64,000 nucleotides of DNA from Treponema rectale. GTDB taxonomy: Bacteria; Spirochaetota; Spirochaetia; Treponematales; Treponemataceae. The translations under genes were made by a program, and so were the position numbers. The notes under the pieces are model-generated. The model had not been told where the DNA came from. It worked only from the letters and a program-made list of their open reading frames with translations, and did not search any database. This document shows positions 26,209 to 37,381 of the stretch, piece by piece; position 1 is the first letter of the stretch, and each line of letters opens with the position of its first letter. Location: the NCBI RefSeq assembly GCF_014202035.1, contig NZ_JACHFR010000002.1, positions 1-64,000 on the forward strand, given 5' to 3'.

Positions 26209-26583
26209 TTATGCCTTAGGTTTCTTAGCACCGTACTTAGAACGAGCGCGTTTGCGTCCGTCTACACCAAGAGTATCTTTTGTACCGCGGATAATATGGT
26301 AACGTACACCAGGAAGGTCCTTTACACGTCCACCGCGTACCAATACTACAGAGTGTTCCTGCAAGTTATGTCCAATACCTGGAATGTATGCAGTAACTTC
26401 AATACCATTTGAGAGTCTAACACGAGCAATCTTACGAAGAGCTGAGTTAGGCTTTTTAGGTGTCATAGTCATTACACGTGTACAAACACCACGTTTCTGC
26501 GGACAAGACTGAAGTGCGGGAGCTTTAGTTCTGTTTGCAGCTGACTGACGACCTTTACGAATTAACTGATTAATTGTAGGCAT
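26209..26583 (-). CDS. rpsL: 30S ribosomal protein S12
   Basis: 124 residues. S12 sits at the decoding centre and controls accuracy. The conserved loops are intact: [17 protein letters not shown] with the Lys equivalent to E. coli Lys42/43, and [14 protein letters not shown] with Lys87/88 and the Asp that is methylthiolated in other bacteria. The sequence is therefore of the streptomycin-sensitive type at these sites. AGGAG lies eight bases before ATG. It has its own promoter behind rpoC. Confidence 0.99.
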   Translation of the reverse strand: MPTINQLIRKGRQSAANRTKAPALQSCPQKRGVCTRVMTMTPKKPNSALRKIARVRLSNGIEVTAYIPGIGHNLQEHSVVLVRGGRVKDLPGVRYHIIRGTKDTLGVDGRKRARSKYGAKKPKA

Positions 26584-26602
26584 CGCCTATTCTCCTATAT
26601 TT

Positions 26603-26640
26603 TCCGGGCAGCACTCCCGGGATTTAACTATTAGAGTGCC
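26603..26640 (-). promoter_or_regulatory. Alternative hairpins in the rpsL leader
   Basis: In the minus-strand RNA, GCACTC (26634-26639) can pair with GAGTGC (26611-26616). Alternatively CCGGG (26616-26620) pairs with CCCGG (26604-26608) just before the Shine-Dalgarno site. The two use overlapping bases and exclude each other, as in attenuators or ribosomal-protein binding switches. No function is shown. Confidence 0.4.
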
Positions 26641-26643
26641 GAA

Positions 26644-26673
26644 AGTTTACTAAATTCAGAGGGAACTCGTCAA
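26644..26673 (-). promoter_or_regulatory. Putative internal promoter for rpsL-rpsG
   Basis: On the minus strand TTGACG (26668-26673), an 18-bp spacer and TAAACT (26644-26649) lie in the gap behind rpoC. Confidence 0.45.
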
Positions 26674-26701
26674 TAGAATTTCTGGAATTCCCCCTGAATT
26701 T
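26652..26701 (-). terminator. Large hairpin just after rpoC
   Basis: A 14-base arm (26652-26665) is complementary to 26688-26701 with one mismatch, around a 22-base loop that contains the putative rpsL -35. It begins a few bases after the rpoC stop. There is no U-tract, so it may be an mRNA-end stabiliser or processing site, not a true terminator. Confidence 0.45.
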
Positions 26702-26707
26702 AATGAA

Positions 26708-29700
26708 TTAGTCATCCATTCCTGCTGTATCTTCAGGACCGTACATTACTTCTTCAGGATGAGCTTCAAGTTCTTCCTGTCTGCGAAGTTCAAGAATCTC
26801 TTCCATCTTTGCATCAAGGTCTACATTTGATTTATCTGTAAGCTTGATGTTGTGGTACTGTCTCATACCGCTTCCTGCAGGAATCATATGTCCGATGATA
26901 ACATTCTCTTTAAGACCGCGAAGATGATCAACGGAACCTGCAATAGCAGCATTTGTAAGAACACGGGTTGTTTCCTGGAATGAAGATGCAGAAATAAAGG
27001 AATCAGTAGCAAGAGCTGCCTTTGTAATACCCTGGAACATAGGGCGTGCAACGGCAGGCTGTCCACCTTTTGCAATAACCTCTGCATTTTCCTCACGGAA
27101 TGTATACTTGTCAACCTGCTGACCAAAGATAAATCTTGTATCACCAACATTAACAATTTCTACTTTCTTAAGCATCTGGCGGATAATTGCACCGATATGC
27201 TTGTCGTTAATATCTACACCCTGTGCACGGTAAACGCCCTGGATTTCATCCATAAGGAAGTTCTGAAGAGCATCTTCACCGAGTACATTAAGTACGTCAT
27301 GTGCATCTACTGATCCGTCACAAAGTTTTTCTCCGGCTTCAACTTTATCACCATCACGTACAAGAAGACGCTTTGTCATAGGAACAAGGTGGTTGAACTG
27401 CTTACCGTATTCATCAGTTACGATAACAGTACGCTTACCTTTAACAACCTTACCGAAACTTACTTCACCAGTAATCTGTGAAATTACGGCAGGGTTCTTT
27501 GGTTTACGTGCTTCAAACAATTCTGATACACGTGGAAGACCGAGAGTAATATCGTTAGCTTTTGCAGCTGCCTTAGGAAGCTTAGCAAGAACAAATCCTG
27601 CTTCAACAGACTGTTTATCTTCTGCAAGGAGAAGAGCTCCAGCCGGAAGGTGATAACTACCAAGTTCGTTACCATCTTCATCACTAATGATAAGACGAGG
27701 CTGTTTTACATCAAGATGAAGATCACTGATATGACGTTCTGTATTACCAGTCTGAATATCAGTATGTTCTTCCAGTGTTACACCCGGAATAATGTCTTCA
27801 TAGTGAATGTATCCTGAAACTTCAGCAATAATAGGCTCACTGAACGGATCAAATTCACCGACAGGAACATTTGCATCTGCAACACAGTCTGCATTAACGT
27901 ATGCGGCATAAATCTTCGAACCGTTGGAAATCTCAACCTTCTGATCATTACTTACAAGGTACATAACTTTGCCCTTAAGGATAATGCGTCCGTTATCTGA
28001 AGCAACTTCTTCTTTAGAACCATTTCTGATAACAGGAGTATCCTTACGAACACGGGCACCATCTTCAACAAGAACTTCTGCTCCAGACGGAACGTCATAC
28101 TTATTGAAAAGTTTTGTAACTATCATAGAACCACGACGTGTGAAGAGCCAGTTACCTTCTTTTGTTTCTACGTGTGTTCCGGATACGCTTTCAATGTAAA
28201 CCGGATACTTCATTGTAATATGGTTGTCTTCAGAAGAAGTATCAGCCGCACCACCAGTATGGAATGTACGGAGTGTAAGCTGAGTACCCGGCTGTCCGAT
28301 AGACTGAGCTGCAATTGTACCTACAGCTTCACCAATTTCAACAATCTTGTTACGTGCAAGGTCTTTTCCATAGCACATTACGCAGATACCATGCTTGCTT
28401 TCACAAGTAAGGACTGTACGAAGCTTAACTTTTTCTACACCGGCTTTATCAATTTTTGCAGCAAGAGCTTCATCGATGTATTGGTTTACATCTGCAAGAA
28501 GTTCTCCTGATACAGGGTCAATAACACGTTCAATTGTGTAATGTCCGGCAATTCTTGTTGCAAGTGGAACAACTACTGTTTCACCGTCTTTAATTGCTGT
28601 GTAATCAATACCGTTGATTGTACCGCAGTCCTTTTCATTAACAACAACATCCTGTGCAACATCAACAAGACGACGGGTCATGTAACCGGCATCGGCTGTC
28701 TTAAGAGCTGTATCTGAAAGACCTTTGCGGGCACCGTTTGAAGAAATAAAGTACTCAATAACCGAAAGACCTTCCTTAAAGTTTGACTTAACCGGAAGTT
28801 CAATAATATCTCCGTTAGGCTTCTGCATAAGTCCACGCATTGCAGCCAGCTGAGACATCTGTTTCTTAGAACCACGGGCACCAGAATCGGCCATCATGTA
28901 GATTGTATTAAATCCGTCTCTATGTGCAGCCATGTTCTTATACATAGTTTCTGTAAGTTCGTCGTTGACGTGACTCCAGATTTCAGTTACGCGGTTATAG
29001 CGTTCATCAGCAGTAATGGATCCCTTTGACCATTCATTAATAACTCTTTCTGCTTCCTTATTTGCTTCTTCAACCTTCTTAACCTTAATATCAGGAACAA
29101 GAATGTCGTCCATAGAAAGAGTTGCACCATAGAATGTAGCGTTTTTATAACCACAAGCCTTAACGGCATCAAGCATCTGAATTGTAAGCCATGCACGGTC
29201 AGTAGCATAAAGACTGATAATAAGCTTACGAAGCTTTGATTCTTCAAAAGGTGTTTCTCTATTGTAAAGAACTTCAATCTTCTTAATGAATGAAGGTTCA
29301 GCCATAAGTTCATCAAGAGCTTCTGCTGTAATTTTATCAAAAGGCTTTCCTTTTTCTGCAAAGAACTCAGAAATCATTGCCTTAACTTTCTTATCAGAAG
29401 TCTGTTCATTGTGATAAACATCCTCAATCATCTTCTTAAGTTTTTTATCACCAAGCTGATCGTTCTGATAATCTACTTCTTCAGGCATGAATTCATTGAA
29501 TGCAAGACGTCCTGCTGAAGTTTCAATGTATTTATCTTCAAGATTTTCATCCCCAGAAACACACTTATTAAGGATGTTCTTATGAATCTTAATCTTTGCC
29601 TGCCATTCAATTGCGCCGCTTGATGCTGCAAGACGAACTTCATCTGCAGAACTGAAGAATTTTCCAGTTCCCTTGGCATTTGGCTTAATGGAAGTCATGT

Positions 29701-31204
29701 AATAAATACCAAGAACCATGTCCTGAGATGGAGCAACGATAGTCTTACCGTTAGCAGGGTCAAGAAGGTTACGTGCAGAAAGCATCAATGTCCAGCATTC
29801 CATCTGTGCTGCCTGAGTAAGAGGAACGTGAATAGCCATCTGGTCACCGTCGAAGTCGGCGTTGAAAGCCTTACATGCAAGAGGATGAAGCTTAAGAGCC
29901 TTTCCTGGAACAAGAACAGGTTCAAATGCCTGAATACCAAGACGGTGAAGTGTAGGAGCACGGTTAAGCATAACCGGATGTTCACGAACAACTTCATCAA
30001 GGATTGCGAATACTTCTGTAGCTTCGCTTTCAACAAGCATCTTTGCCTTTTTAATATTAAATACTACACCCTTATCAACAAGCTTTTTCATAATGAAAGG
30101 CTTGAAGAGTTCAAGTGCCATTTTTTCAGGAAGACCGCACTGCCAGAGCTTAAGTTCCGGACCAACAACGATTACGGAACGACCTGAGTAGTCTACACGT
30201 TTACCAAGAAGGTTCTGGCGGAAACGACCCTGCTTACCCTTAATCATGTCAGAAATTGACTTGAGAGGACGGCTTGATGCTCCCTTAACAACACGATTCT
30301 TACGCTTTGTATTATCAAAGAGTGAGTCTACTGATTCCTGAAGCATACGCTTTTCATTACGGATAATGATATCAGGAGCAGCAAGGCTCTGAAGTCTCTT
30401 AAGACGGTTATTACGGTTAATTACACGGCGGTAAAGATCGTTAAGGTCAGAAGTTGCAAAACGACCACCGTCAAGCTGAACCATAGGACGAAGATCCGGC
30501 GGAATTACAGGAACAACGTCAAGAATCATCCAGCTTGCTTTGTTTCCGGAAGCACGGAAATTTTCTACAATTTCAATGCGGCGAAGAAGAGTTTTGTCCG
30601 TCTTTGCACCTTTTTCAATCATCTTTGCACGAAGTTCTTCTGCAAGTGCATCAAGATCAAGGTTTTCAAGAAGAGTCTTTATTGCTTCTGCACCCATACC
30701 TGCTGTGAAGGTTTCACCAAAGCGCTCAAGAGCTTCATTATATTCATCTTCAGAAAGAAGCTGTTTTTTCTTCAGGTCTGTATCACCCGGATCAATAACA
30801 ATGTATTTTTCGTAATACAGGATTGAGCGGAGATCTGCTACCTTAAGCCCGAGGAGTGTACCCATGCGGCTTGGAACTGCCTGATAATACCAGATGTGGC
30901 TTACAGGAGCTGCAAGTTCAATATGACCTGTGCGTTCACGGCGAACCTTAAAGTGAGTAACTTCTACACCACAGCGGTCACAGATTACACCCTTATAACG
31001 GATGCTCTTGAACTTACCACAGTAACATTCCCATTCCTTTGTAGTTCCGAAAATGCGTTCACAGAACAAACCGTCACGCTCCGGACGAAGAGTACGGTAA
31101 TTAATGGTTTCCGGCTTTTTTACTTCGCCATAAGACCAGTTACGAATCGTATCCGGTGAAGCAAGCTTGATTTTAAGACTTGCAAAATCCTGAATGTCAC
31201 GCAT
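26708..31204 (-). CDS. rpoC: RNA polymerase beta' subunit
   Basis: 1,498 residues. The beta' subunit holds the catalytic Mg2+ through NADFDGDQM (near residue 480). Other landmarks are the N-terminal zinc site ([20 protein letters not shown]), [20 protein letters not shown] near the lid/rudder, the bridge helix and trigger loop with [19 protein letters not shown] and FHTGGAA, and the second zinc site ([13 protein letters not shown]). I start at ATG 31204, seven bases after AAGGAG, although the frame is open to 31243; this gives an 8-bp overlap with rpoB and likely coupled translation. Confidence 0.99.
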   Translation of the reverse strand: MRDIQDFASLKIKLASPDTIRNWSYGEVKKPETINYRTLRPERDGLFCERIFGTTKEWECYCGKFKSIRYKGVICDRCGVEVTHFKVRRERTGHIELAAPVSHIWYYQAVPSRMGTLLGLKVADLRSILYYEKYIVIDPGDTDLKKKQLLSEDEYNEALERFGETFTAGMGAEAIKTLLENLDLDALAEELRAKMIEKGAKTDKTLLRRIEIVENFRASGNKASWMILDVVPVIPPDLRPMVQLDGGRFATSDLNDLYRRVINRNNRLKRLQSLAAPDIIIRNEKRMLQESVDSLFDNTKRKNRVVKGASSRPLKSISDMIKGKQGRFRQNLLGKRVDYSGRSVIVVGPELKLWQCGLPEKMALELFKPFIMKKLVDKGVVFNIKKAKMLVESEATEVFAILDEVVREHPVMLNRAPTLHRLGIQAFEPVLVPGKALKLHPLACKAFNADFDGDQMAIHVPLTQAAQMECWTLMLSARNLLDPANGKTIVAPSQDMVLGIYYMTSIKPNAKGTGKFFSSADEVRLAASSGAIEWQAKIKIHKNILNKCVSGDENLEDKYIETSAGRLAFNEFMPEEVDYQNDQLGDKKLKKMIEDVYHNEQTSDKKVKAMISEFFAEKGKPFDKITAEALDELMAEPSFIKKIEVLYNRETPFEESKLRKLIISLYATDRAWLTIQMLDAVKACGYKNATFYGATLSMDDILVPDIKVKKVEEANKEAERVINEWSKGSITADERYNRVTEIWSHVNDELTETMYKNMAAHRDGFNTIYMMADSGARGSKKQMSQLAAMRGLMQKPNGDIIELPVKSNFKEGLSVIEYFISSNGARKGLSDTALKTADAGYMTRRLVDVAQDVVVNEKDCGTINGIDYTAIKDGETVVVPLATRIAGHYTIERVIDPVSGELLADVNQYIDEALAAKIDKAGVEKVKLRTVLTCESKHGICVMCYGKDLARNKIVEIGEAVGTIAAQSIGQPGTQLTLRTFHTGGAADTSSEDNHITMKYPVYIESVSGTHVETKEGNWLFTRRGSMIVTKLFNKYDVPSGAEVLVEDGARVRKDTPVIRNGSKEEVASDNGRIILKGKVMYLVSNDQKVEISNGSKIYAAYVNADCVADANVPVGEFDPFSEPIIAEVSGYIHYEDIIPGVTLEEHTDIQTGNTERHISDLHLDVKQPRLIISDEDGNELGSYHLPAGALLLAEDKQSVEAGFVLAKLPKAAAKANDITLGLPRVSELFEARKPKNPAVISQITGEVSFGKVVKGKRTVIVTDEYGKQFNHLVPMTKRLLVRDGDKVEAGEKLCDGSVDAHDVLNVLGEDALQNFLMDEIQGVYRAQGVDINDKHIGAIIRQMLKKVEIVNVGDTRFIFGQQVDKYTFREENAEVIAKGGQPAVARPMFQGITKAALATDSFISASSFQETTRVLTNAAIAGSVDHLRGLKENVIIGHMIPAGSGMRQYHNIKLTDKSNVDLDAKMEEILELRRQEELEAHPEEVMYGPEDTAGMDD

Positions 31205-34200
31205 CTTCATTCTCCTTGTCAAATCCAGCATTTGACTTGTCAATTATTTCCTGATCACGCTCAGTAAGAGCAATCTGCGTGCCCTTGTCATCATAAATAG
31301 TGAAATCCAAAGCAAGACCGCGCAATTCCTGAACAAGAACGTTGAATGATTCAGGTACACCGATAGGAGCACTAGGATCACCCTTAACGATTGATTCATA
31401 CACTTTAGAACGACCGTTCATATCATCAGATTTGATTGTCATCATTTCCTGAAGTGTATTTGCTGCACCGTATGCTTCAAGAGCCCAAACTTCCATTTCT
31501 CCGAGACGCTGTCCACCAAACTGTGCCTTACCACCCAATGGCTGCTGAGTAACCAGTGAGTATGGACCAGTTGAACGGGCATGCATCTTATCATCAACAA
31601 GGTGATGAAGTTTCATGAAGTAAATTACACCGACAAAAATAGGGTTTACAAATGTTTCACCTGTAAATCCGTCATGTACAAGCTGCTTACAATCTGGAGA
31701 AAGACCAGCTTCAACAAGCTTTTCTGCAATCTGTTCCTGTGAAGGTGTCTGGAATGCAGGAGAATTGTACCATTCATTAAGTACCATACCTGCACGACCA
31801 AGCTCACTTTCCATAATCTGTCCGATATTCATACGGGAAGGAACACCAAGCGGATTAAGACAAACATCAAGTGGAGTTCCATCATCAAGATACGGCATGT
31901 CTTCAACAGGAAGAATACGTGCAACGACACCCTTGTTTCCGTGACGACCGGCCATCTTGTCTCCGACAACCAGCTTACGCTTGTCTGCAATTACAACCTT
32001 TACAACTTCGTCTACGCCAGGATTAAGTTCATCGCCTTCACTTCTCTTAAGACGTTCAATACCGATTACAACACCCTGAACACCGTGTGGAAGTTTAAGG
32101 GAATTATCACGTACTTCTTTAGCCTTTTCACCGAAGATTGAGTTCAAAAGCTTGAATTCCGGAGTTGTTTCAGTTTCTGATTTAGGAGTTACCTTTCCTA
32201 CAAGGATATCTCCGGAACGTACCTTTGCACCGACACGAACGATACCTTCTGCATCAAGATTATCAAGTGCTTTTTCTGATGTATTAGGAACATCACGGGT
32301 AATCTTTTCAGGACCGAGTTTTGTTTCGCGAATTTCTGTCTGGAATTCGTGAATATGAATGGAAGTATACATATCTTCCTTTACAACTCTCTGGCTGATA
32401 AGAACAGCGTCCTCATAGTTATATCCGTTCCAAGGAACGAAACCTACGAGAATATTGCGTCCAAGAGCAAGTTCACCATTAAATGTAGCTGAACCGTCTG
32501 CAATTACATCGCCTTTCTTAACCTTTTCACCAACCTGAACTGTCGGTCTCTGATGATTACATGTATCACTGTTAGTTTTCTGGTACTTGAGGATTGGATA
32601 TTCATCAAGCTCACCATTTTTAGCACCATTAGGCTTAATCTTAATAAGGTCACTTTCTACCCAGACAACTTCACCGTCACGCTTAGCCTTAATAAGAACA
32701 CCTGAATCATAAGCAGTCTTTGCTTCCATACCGGTACCTACATGTGGTGGTTCCGGGAAAATAAGAGGAACAGCCTGGCGCTGCATGTTACAACCCATGA
32801 GAGCACGGTTAGCGTCATCATGTTCAAGGAACGGAACGAGAGATGCAGATACAGAAATTACCTGACGAGGAGAAACATCCATGTACTGGATATCTTTCGG
32901 AGCACGGCTTGTATAGTCACCGCGATGACGGCAGGAAATAAGATCTGTAGGGAATGAACCGTCTTCTTTCATTCCTTCTGTAACCTGACCTACGTAGTAC
33001 TTTTCTTCATCCATTGCAGAAAGGTATTCAACTTCATCAGTTGCCTTTCCGTCTACAACCTTGCGGTATGGTTCTTCAAGGAATCCGTAATCATTTACGC
33101 GGGTAAAAATAGCAAGAGAAACAATCAAACCGATGTTTGGACCTTCAGGAGTTTCAATAGGACACATGCGTCCATAGTGAGTCCAGTGTACGTCACGAAC
33201 TTCAAAGCCTGCACGGTCACGAGAAAGACCACCAGGACCAAGAGCGTTAAGACGACGTTTATGTGTAAGTTCTGCAAGAGGATTACACTGATCCATAAAC
33301 TGTGAAAGCTGTGATGAACCGAAGAATTCGCGTACTGCAGAAACGATAGGCTTAATGGAAATAAGATCCTGAGGTTTAAGAGTTTCTGTTTCTTTAAGGT
33401 TCATGCGGTCTTTTGCAATACGTTCCATACGTGCAAAAGCTGTCTTGAACTGATTTGTAAGAAGTTCACCTACTGAACGGATACGGCGGTTACCCAAGTG
33501 ATCAATATCATCAAGAGGCTCATCGCCTGTATAAACTTCAATAAGATGCTTCATTGTCTGAATGATATCGTCCTTTGTAAGAACAACATCTTCAACAGTT
33601 TCCGGGAAATCAAATTTTTTGTTAAGCTTATAGCGACCTACGCGGCCAAGATCATAGCGGCGGTTCGTAAAGAACATGCTTGTAAGATCTTTTTCTGCTG
33701 CCTCATAAGTAATAGGCTCACCAGGCATAAGAACCTGATATACTTTTGCAAGACAGTCTTCTTTTGTAGGTTCATCAAGAACTTCCTTTCCGTCTTTTGC
33801 AAAAATAATCTCTTCGCGTTCAAAACAGTTAACGATCATTTCGCTGTCAAGAGAAGGATTCTTTTCGTCCTTATTGTCAGGATCTTTCTTTGCATTGAAC
33901 TTAATTACATTAATTTCAGTAATTCCGTTTGCAACGAGGTCATCCAGATCATGCGGATGAAGTTTATCACCGGCACGGAAAAGATTTTTATCTTCACCAG
34001 AATCAGCATCTTTAATGAGAACTGCAGATGCAAGAACTCTTCCTACAAGGGCTTCACGCTTTGTAGAATCTGAAGGAACCTTTACAGTTTCTGTCTTATA
34101 GAAACAGCTGATGATTTCTTCACGGGAAGAATAACCGAGAGCTCTGAGGAATATAGTTCCAAGAATCTTCTTCTTGCGGTCAATCTTTGCATAAATAAGT

Positions 34201-34754
34201 TCTTTTTTCTGATCAATTTCAAATTCGAGCCATGATCCGCGGTAAGGAATGATACGGCTTGAGTATACACCCTTATCATGCTGGAAAATAACTCCAGGAG
34301 AACGGTGAATCTGACTTACAACAACGCGCTCAGCACCATTGATTACAAAGGTACCTCTGTCTGTCATAAGCGGAACATCGCCCATATAAATATCTTTCTG
34401 CAGGATTGCTCCTGTTTCAATAAAATTCAAATTGATGCGGGCCTTGAGAGGAACTGCATAAGTAAGGCCTTTCTTTTTGCACTCTAATTCGGAAAATTTA
34501 ATATTGGCAAAATCAAGTTCATAGAATTCATATTCCAGAACCATGTCGCCATTAGGACTTTCAATAGGGAATGTTGAGTTGAAAACTTCCTGTAAACCCT
34601 GATTAAGCAGAGGTTCCTTTTTCAACTGTCTGTCTTTCTGAATAAATTCTTCAAATGAAGAAAGCTGGATGTCAATAAGATTCGGAAGCGGCATGAAGTC
34701 TTTAATATCCTTTCCGATATACTGACGTACGATTTTTTTGCTTTTAGCGAACAT
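31197..34754 (-). CDS. rpoB: RNA polymerase beta subunit
   Basis: 1,185 residues, shorter than E. coli (1,342) because lineage inserts are absent. The rifampicin pocket is near residues 478-520: [22 protein letters not shown], then Leu-Asn-Ala-Leu-Gly-Pro. Asn 503 (codon at 33246-33248) replaces the Ser equivalent to E. coli 531. Further conserved parts are [20 protein letters not shown] and the C-terminal [27 protein letters not shown] lies shortly before ATG. It overlaps rpoC by 8 bp and is separated from rplL by a hairpin leader. Confidence 0.99.
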   Translation of the reverse strand: MFAKSKKIVRQYIGKDIKDFMPLPNLIDIQLSSFEEFIQKDRQLKKEPLLNQGLQEVFNSTFPIESPNGDMVLEYEFYELDFANIKFSELECKKKGLTYAVPLKARINLNFIETGAILQKDIYMGDVPLMTDRGTFVINGAERVVVSQIHRSPGVIFQHDKGVYSSRIIPYRGSWLEFEIDQKKELIYAKIDRKKKILGTIFLRALGYSSREEIISCFYKTETVKVPSDSTKREALVGRVLASAVLIKDADSGEDKNLFRAGDKLHPHDLDDLVANGITEINVIKFNAKKDPDNKDEKNPSLDSEMIVNCFEREEIIFAKDGKEVLDEPTKEDCLAKVYQVLMPGEPITYEAAEKDLTSMFFTNRRYDLGRVGRYKLNKKFDFPETVEDVVLTKDDIIQTMKHLIEVYTGDEPLDDIDHLGNRRIRSVGELLTNQFKTAFARMERIAKDRMNLKETETLKPQDLISIKPIVSAVREFFGSSQLSQFMDQCNPLAELTHKRRLNALGPGGLSRDRAGFEVRDVHWTHYGRMCPIETPEGPNIGLIVSLAIFTRVNDYGFLEEPYRKVVDGKATDEVEYLSAMDEEKYYVGQVTEGMKEDGSFPTDLISCRHRGDYTSRAPKDIQYMDVSPRQVISVSASLVPFLEHDDANRALMGCNMQRQAVPLIFPEPPHVGTGMEAKTAYDSGVLIKAKRDGEVVWVESDLIKIKPNGAKNGELDEYPILKYQKTNSDTCNHQRPTVQVGEKVKKGDVIADGSATFNGELALGRNILVGFVPWNGYNYEDAVLISQRVVKEDMYTSIHIHEFQTEIRETKLGPEKITRDVPNTSEKALDNLDAEGIVRVGAKVRSGDILVGKVTPKSETETTPEFKLLNSIFGEKAKEVRDNSLKLPHGVQGVVIGIERLKRSEGDELNPGVDEVVKVVIADKRKLVVGDKMAGRHGNKGVVARILPVEDMPYLDDGTPLDVCLNPLGVPSRMNIGQIMESELGRAGMVLNEWYNSPAFQTPSQEQIAEKLVEAGLSPDCKQLVHDGFTGETFVNPIFVGVIYFMKLHHLVDDKMHARSTGPYSLVTQQPLGGKAQFGGQRLGEMEVWALEAYGAANTLQEMMTIKSDDMNGRSKVYESIVKGDPSAPIGVPESFNVLVQELRGLALDFTIYDDKGTQIALTERDQEIIDKSNAGFDKENEDA

Positions 34755-34888
34755 CGTTTCCTCTTGGGTGGGTAAACTGGTACCTGCGGAACCGCTACAA
34801 GTCTGTCAGACAACACTTAACAAGCATTTCTTCAGCTCAGCACGAGATCCACTGACCTTGGGTATTTTTGCCCGATATAACGTCCAAA

Positions 34889-34923
34889 AGCTTCAGGAAA
34901 AGTACGCGACTTCTCCTGAAGCT
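34889..34923 (-). promoter_or_regulatory. Hairpin between rplL and rpoB (attenuator or processing site)
   Basis: A perfect ten-base inverted repeat (AGCTTCAGGA, 34889-34898, against 34914-34923), with an inner AAGT/ACTT pair, lies in the 225-base gap between rplL and rpoB. In E. coli the same place holds an attenuator and an RNase III site that lower rpoBC expression relative to the ribosomal proteins. Only three U residues follow, so complete termination is unlikely. Confidence 0.6.
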
Positions 34924-34979
34924 CAATATAAAGATTTGAGTATATTAACTAAATCTCAAAAAGGTAAAACTAAGCAAAA

Positions 34980-35354
34980 TTATTTCTTGCTTGCTTTTCC
35001 ACCAGCTGCTTCGATGTCAGCGATCATCTTGTCAGCATCTGCCTTAGAAACATTTTCCTTAAGAACTTTTGGTGCGCCTTCAACAAGAGCTTTTGCTTCA
35101 CCAAGTCCGAGACCTGTGATTTCGCGAACAGCCTTGATAACAGGGATTTTCTTTGCTGCATCAAATGATTCAAGAGTAACTGTGAATTCTGTCTGTTCTT
35201 CAGCTGCAGCTGCTGCTGGACCTGCTGCTACTGCTACAGGAGCTGCTGCAGATACACCAAATTTTTCTTCCATTGCTTTTACGAGATCAGCTGCCTGCTG
35301 AACTGTCATGTTTGCAATTGCTTCAAGGATTTCGTCGTTTGTTAAAGCTGCCAT
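34980..35354 (-). CDS. rplL: 50S ribosomal protein L7/L12
   Basis: 124 residues. The N-terminal dimerisation domain ([32 protein letters not shown] in part), an Ala-rich hinge and the C-terminal factor-binding domain ([29 protein letters not shown] in part) are in the standard order. L7/L12 dimers on the L10 stalk recruit translation GTPases. I start at ATG 35354, five bases after GGAGAAG. A possible own promoter lies upstream. Confidence 0.99.
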   Translation of the reverse strand: MAALTNDEILEAIANMTVQQAADLVKAMEEKFGVSAAAPVAVAAGPAAAAAEEQTEFTVTLESFDAAKKIPVIKAVREITGLGLGEAKALVEGAPKVLKENVSKADADKMIADIEAAGGKASKK

Positions 35355-35384
35355 ATTGTCTTCTCCATTAATCAATATATGATT

Positions 35385-35413
35385 AGTATAAAATCCGCGT
35401 AAAATCCAAACAA
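35385..35413 (-). promoter_or_regulatory. Possible internal promoter upstream of rplL
   Basis: On the minus strand TTGTTT (35408-35413), a 17-bp spacer and TATACT (35385-35390) sit in the 160-base rplJ-rplL gap. A separate promoter would help supply L7/L12 in four copies per ribosome. The -35 is weak. Confidence 0.35.
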
Positions 35414-35517
35414 ACTGTTTCTTATGTTCTACGTCGGTAAAACTGCGGACAGTCGACAGCTATGAAGCCTGACCACAGTGAAAAAAGATAAGCTCTGGGA
35501 TATCCCACTGAGTAAAA

Positions 35518-36078
35518 TTACTCAGCTGCTGGAGCTGGTGCAGCTTCTGCTGCAGGTGCTGCTGCTGCAGGACCTTCTTTTTCCAATTTTTCAACATAAG
35601 CCTGCAATGTACCAGCAAGTTTTCTTGCAGGACCATTGATAGCAGACATAAGCATAGCGATGAGCTGTTTCTTTCCAGGCAGTTTTGCAAGAGCCTCAAT
35701 TTTAGCAGCATCATAAAGCTCGCCGTCAACCCAAGCACCTTTGATTACAAGGGCAGGAGTATCTTTAGCAAAGTCAAAAAGAACTTTTGCAGATTCGTTA
35801 GCTTCATCCTTTATAAGAGCGATAGCTGTTGGACCAGAAAGATACTGTGCAACTTCATCATTCTTAAGTTCGTCAAAAGCAAGACGAGCAAAATTGTTCT
35901 TAAAAACTTTAAGCTGTGAATTCTTTTCACGAAGACCAGCACGAAGTTTTGTAATCTGTTCTACTGTGAGACCACGGTAGTCAACGAATACAAAGTTAGA
36001 AAATTCACCAAGAACTTTCTTTGTTTCTTCGATTGCAGCTGTCTTAGCAGGCTGAAGTTTTTTTGCCATGATAGCCAT
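35518..36078 (-). CDS. rplJ: 50S ribosomal protein L10
   Basis: 186 residues. L10 anchors L7/L12 dimers to 23S rRNA and, in many bacteria, represses its own mRNA. The N-terminal rRNA-binding domain (VFVDYRGLTVEQITKLRAGLR) and the C-terminal helix that carries L12 are present; the tail is rich in Ala, Pro and Glu. I start at ATG 36078, which overlaps the rplA stop by one base (TAATG) and follows GGAGG at good spacing; a second ATG three codons on is too far. Confidence 0.98.
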   Translation of the reverse strand: MAIMAKKLQPAKTAAIEETKKVLGEFSNFVFVDYRGLTVEQITKLRAGLREKNSQLKVFKNNFARLAFDELKNDEVAQYLSGPTAIALIKDEANESAKVLFDFAKDTPALVIKGAWVDGELYDAAKIEALAKLPGKKQLIAMLMSAINGPARKLAGTLQAYVEKLEKEGPAAAAPAAEAAPAPAAE

Positions 36079-36758
36079 TATTCACCCTCCTTATAGTCAA
36101 CCCAAACACCAGGTCCCATAGAAGAACTGATAGAAACTGAACGTACAAATCCAATTGCAGCGTCAGCAGGCTTCTTACGGTTCAATTCTGTAAGGAAAGC
36201 GTTAACGTTTTCTGCTGTATCTTTTGTATCCATAGATACTTTACCTACAGCAATGTGAACTACTCCACCTTTATCAGCGCGGAATTCTGTTCTACCCTTT
36301 TTGAGTTCAGCAACAGCTTCTGCGATATTTGGTGTAACAGTTCCTGTCTTAGGGTTAGGCATAAGACCTTTGCGTCCCAAAACCATACCAAGACGACCAA
36401 CGTCCTTCATCATGTCAGGAGTAGCAACTGCTACGTCAAAATCAAGCCAGCCACCCTTAACTTTATCAAGGTATTCTGTAGATCCGGCATAAGTTGCACC
36501 GGCATCAAGAGCTTCCTGTACGCGGTCTTCTTTACAGAAAACGAGTACTCTCTTTTCGCCTTTGAACTGATGCGGGAATACTAAAGTATCACGTACAGTC
36601 TGGTTTTTCTCGAGTTTGAGAGAAACTGAAAGTTCAACAGTTTCGTCAAACTTTACATAGTGAAGGTCCTTTACAAGCTGACAAGCTTCAGTAACATCGT
36701 ACTTTTTAGCCGGGTCATACTTTTTAAGTGATTCGCGGTAATTCTTTCCGTGTTTCAT
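36078..36758 (-). CDS. rplA: 50S ribosomal protein L1
   Basis: 226 residues, standard length. L1 forms the mobile stalk at the E site and represses the L11 operon by binding its mRNA. Typical segments are KYDVTEACQLVKDL, VFPHQFKGEKRVLVFC, GRLGMVLGRKGLMPNPKTGTVT and the end segment SSSMGPGVWVD. GGAGG precedes the ATG, which overlaps the rplK stop by one base. Confidence 0.99.
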   Translation of the reverse strand: MKHGKNYRESLKKYDPAKKYDVTEACQLVKDLHYVKFDETVELSVSLKLEKNQTVRDTLVFPHQFKGEKRVLVFCKEDRVQEALDAGATYAGSTEYLDKVKGGWLDFDVAVATPDMMKDVGRLGMVLGRKGLMPNPKTGTVTPNIAEAVAELKKGRTEFRADKGGVVHIAVGKVSMDTKDTAENVNAFLTELNRKKPADAAIGFVRSVSISSSMGPGVWVDYKEGE

Positions 36759-37192
36759 TATTCAGCCTCCACTTCTACACCCATACTGCGTGCAGTACCA
36801 GCGATGATTTTCTTAGCTGCTTCAACGTCATTTGCGTTAAGATCAGGAAGCTTCTGTTTTGCAATTTCCTCAAGCTGTTTCTGTGAAATCTTTCCAACCT
36901 TGTCGCGGAGAGGATTTGCAGCACCCTTCTGAAGTCCAGCTGCTTTCTTGATAAGAACAGCTGCAGGAGGAGTCTTGAGAATAAATGTAAATGATTTGTC
37001 CTGATAAGCAGTGATTACTACAGGGATGATAAGTCCCTTTTCCATGTTCTTGGTACGGTCGTTAAATTCCTGAACAAACTTTGGAGCAGGAACACCGTGA
37101 GGTCCAAGAGCAGGGCCGATTGGTGGAGCTGGAGTTGCAGCGCCTGCAGGGCACTGTAATTTGATGACAGCTGTTACCTTTTTTGTGGCCAT
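36758..37192 (-). CDS. rplK: 50S ribosomal protein L11
   Basis: 144 residues. L11 binds the GTPase-associated region of 23S rRNA, the thiostrepton target. The proline-rich N-terminus ([18 protein letters not shown]) and C-terminal RNA-binding domain ([15 protein letters not shown]) are intact. AAGGAG precedes ATG. A leader of nearly 190 bases separates it from nusG and could hold the L1 regulatory site. Confidence 0.99.
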   Translation of the reverse strand: MATKKVTAVIKLQCPAGAATPAPPIGPALGPHGVPAPKFVQEFNDRTKNMEKGLIIPVVITAYQDKSFTFILKTPPAAVLIKKAAGLQKGAANPLRDKVGKISQKQLEEIAKQKLPDLNANDVEAAKKIIAGTARSMGVEVEAE

Positions 37193-37381
37193 AATATATC
37201 TCCTTATCTTGGTGTGGATTTCCGCACAAAACGGATAATCCTAACGAAGTGCCTATGTCCGACGGACGTGCACCTCTCCCAAATTAAGAACGGGTTTTTA
37301 CCCTATTCTATCAAAAATCAAACGGTTCATTTAAAACCGCAACGGGTTATCTTTGTAAAAGACAACCCACATTACCTGAAA
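37193..37381 (-). promoter_or_regulatory. nusG-rplK intergenic leader with hairpins
   Basis: A hairpin after nusG (GGGTT and TCTTT at 37344-37354 against 37358-37368, one internal mismatch) is followed by a short U-rich run and may partly terminate transcription. A small GGGT-TTTT-ACCC stem (37292-37303) and a GTGCGG/CCACAC stem (about 37211-37226) lie nearer rplK. A possible -10 (TAGAAT) lies near 37307-37312, but its -35 is poor. Autogenous control by L1 is expected from other bacteria; I cannot prove its site here. Confidence 0.4.

Noticed and set aside
33498-34073. Plus-strand 191-codon open frame
   Set aside because: It lies wholly antisense to rpoB, has Ile/Asn/Phe/Cys-rich noise composition and no ribosome site.
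34738-35301. Plus-strand 187-codon open frame across the rpoB start and rplL
   Set aside because: Its larger part is antisense to rplL, with an Ala-rich complement of the L12 hinge, and it crosses the rpoB leader hairpin.
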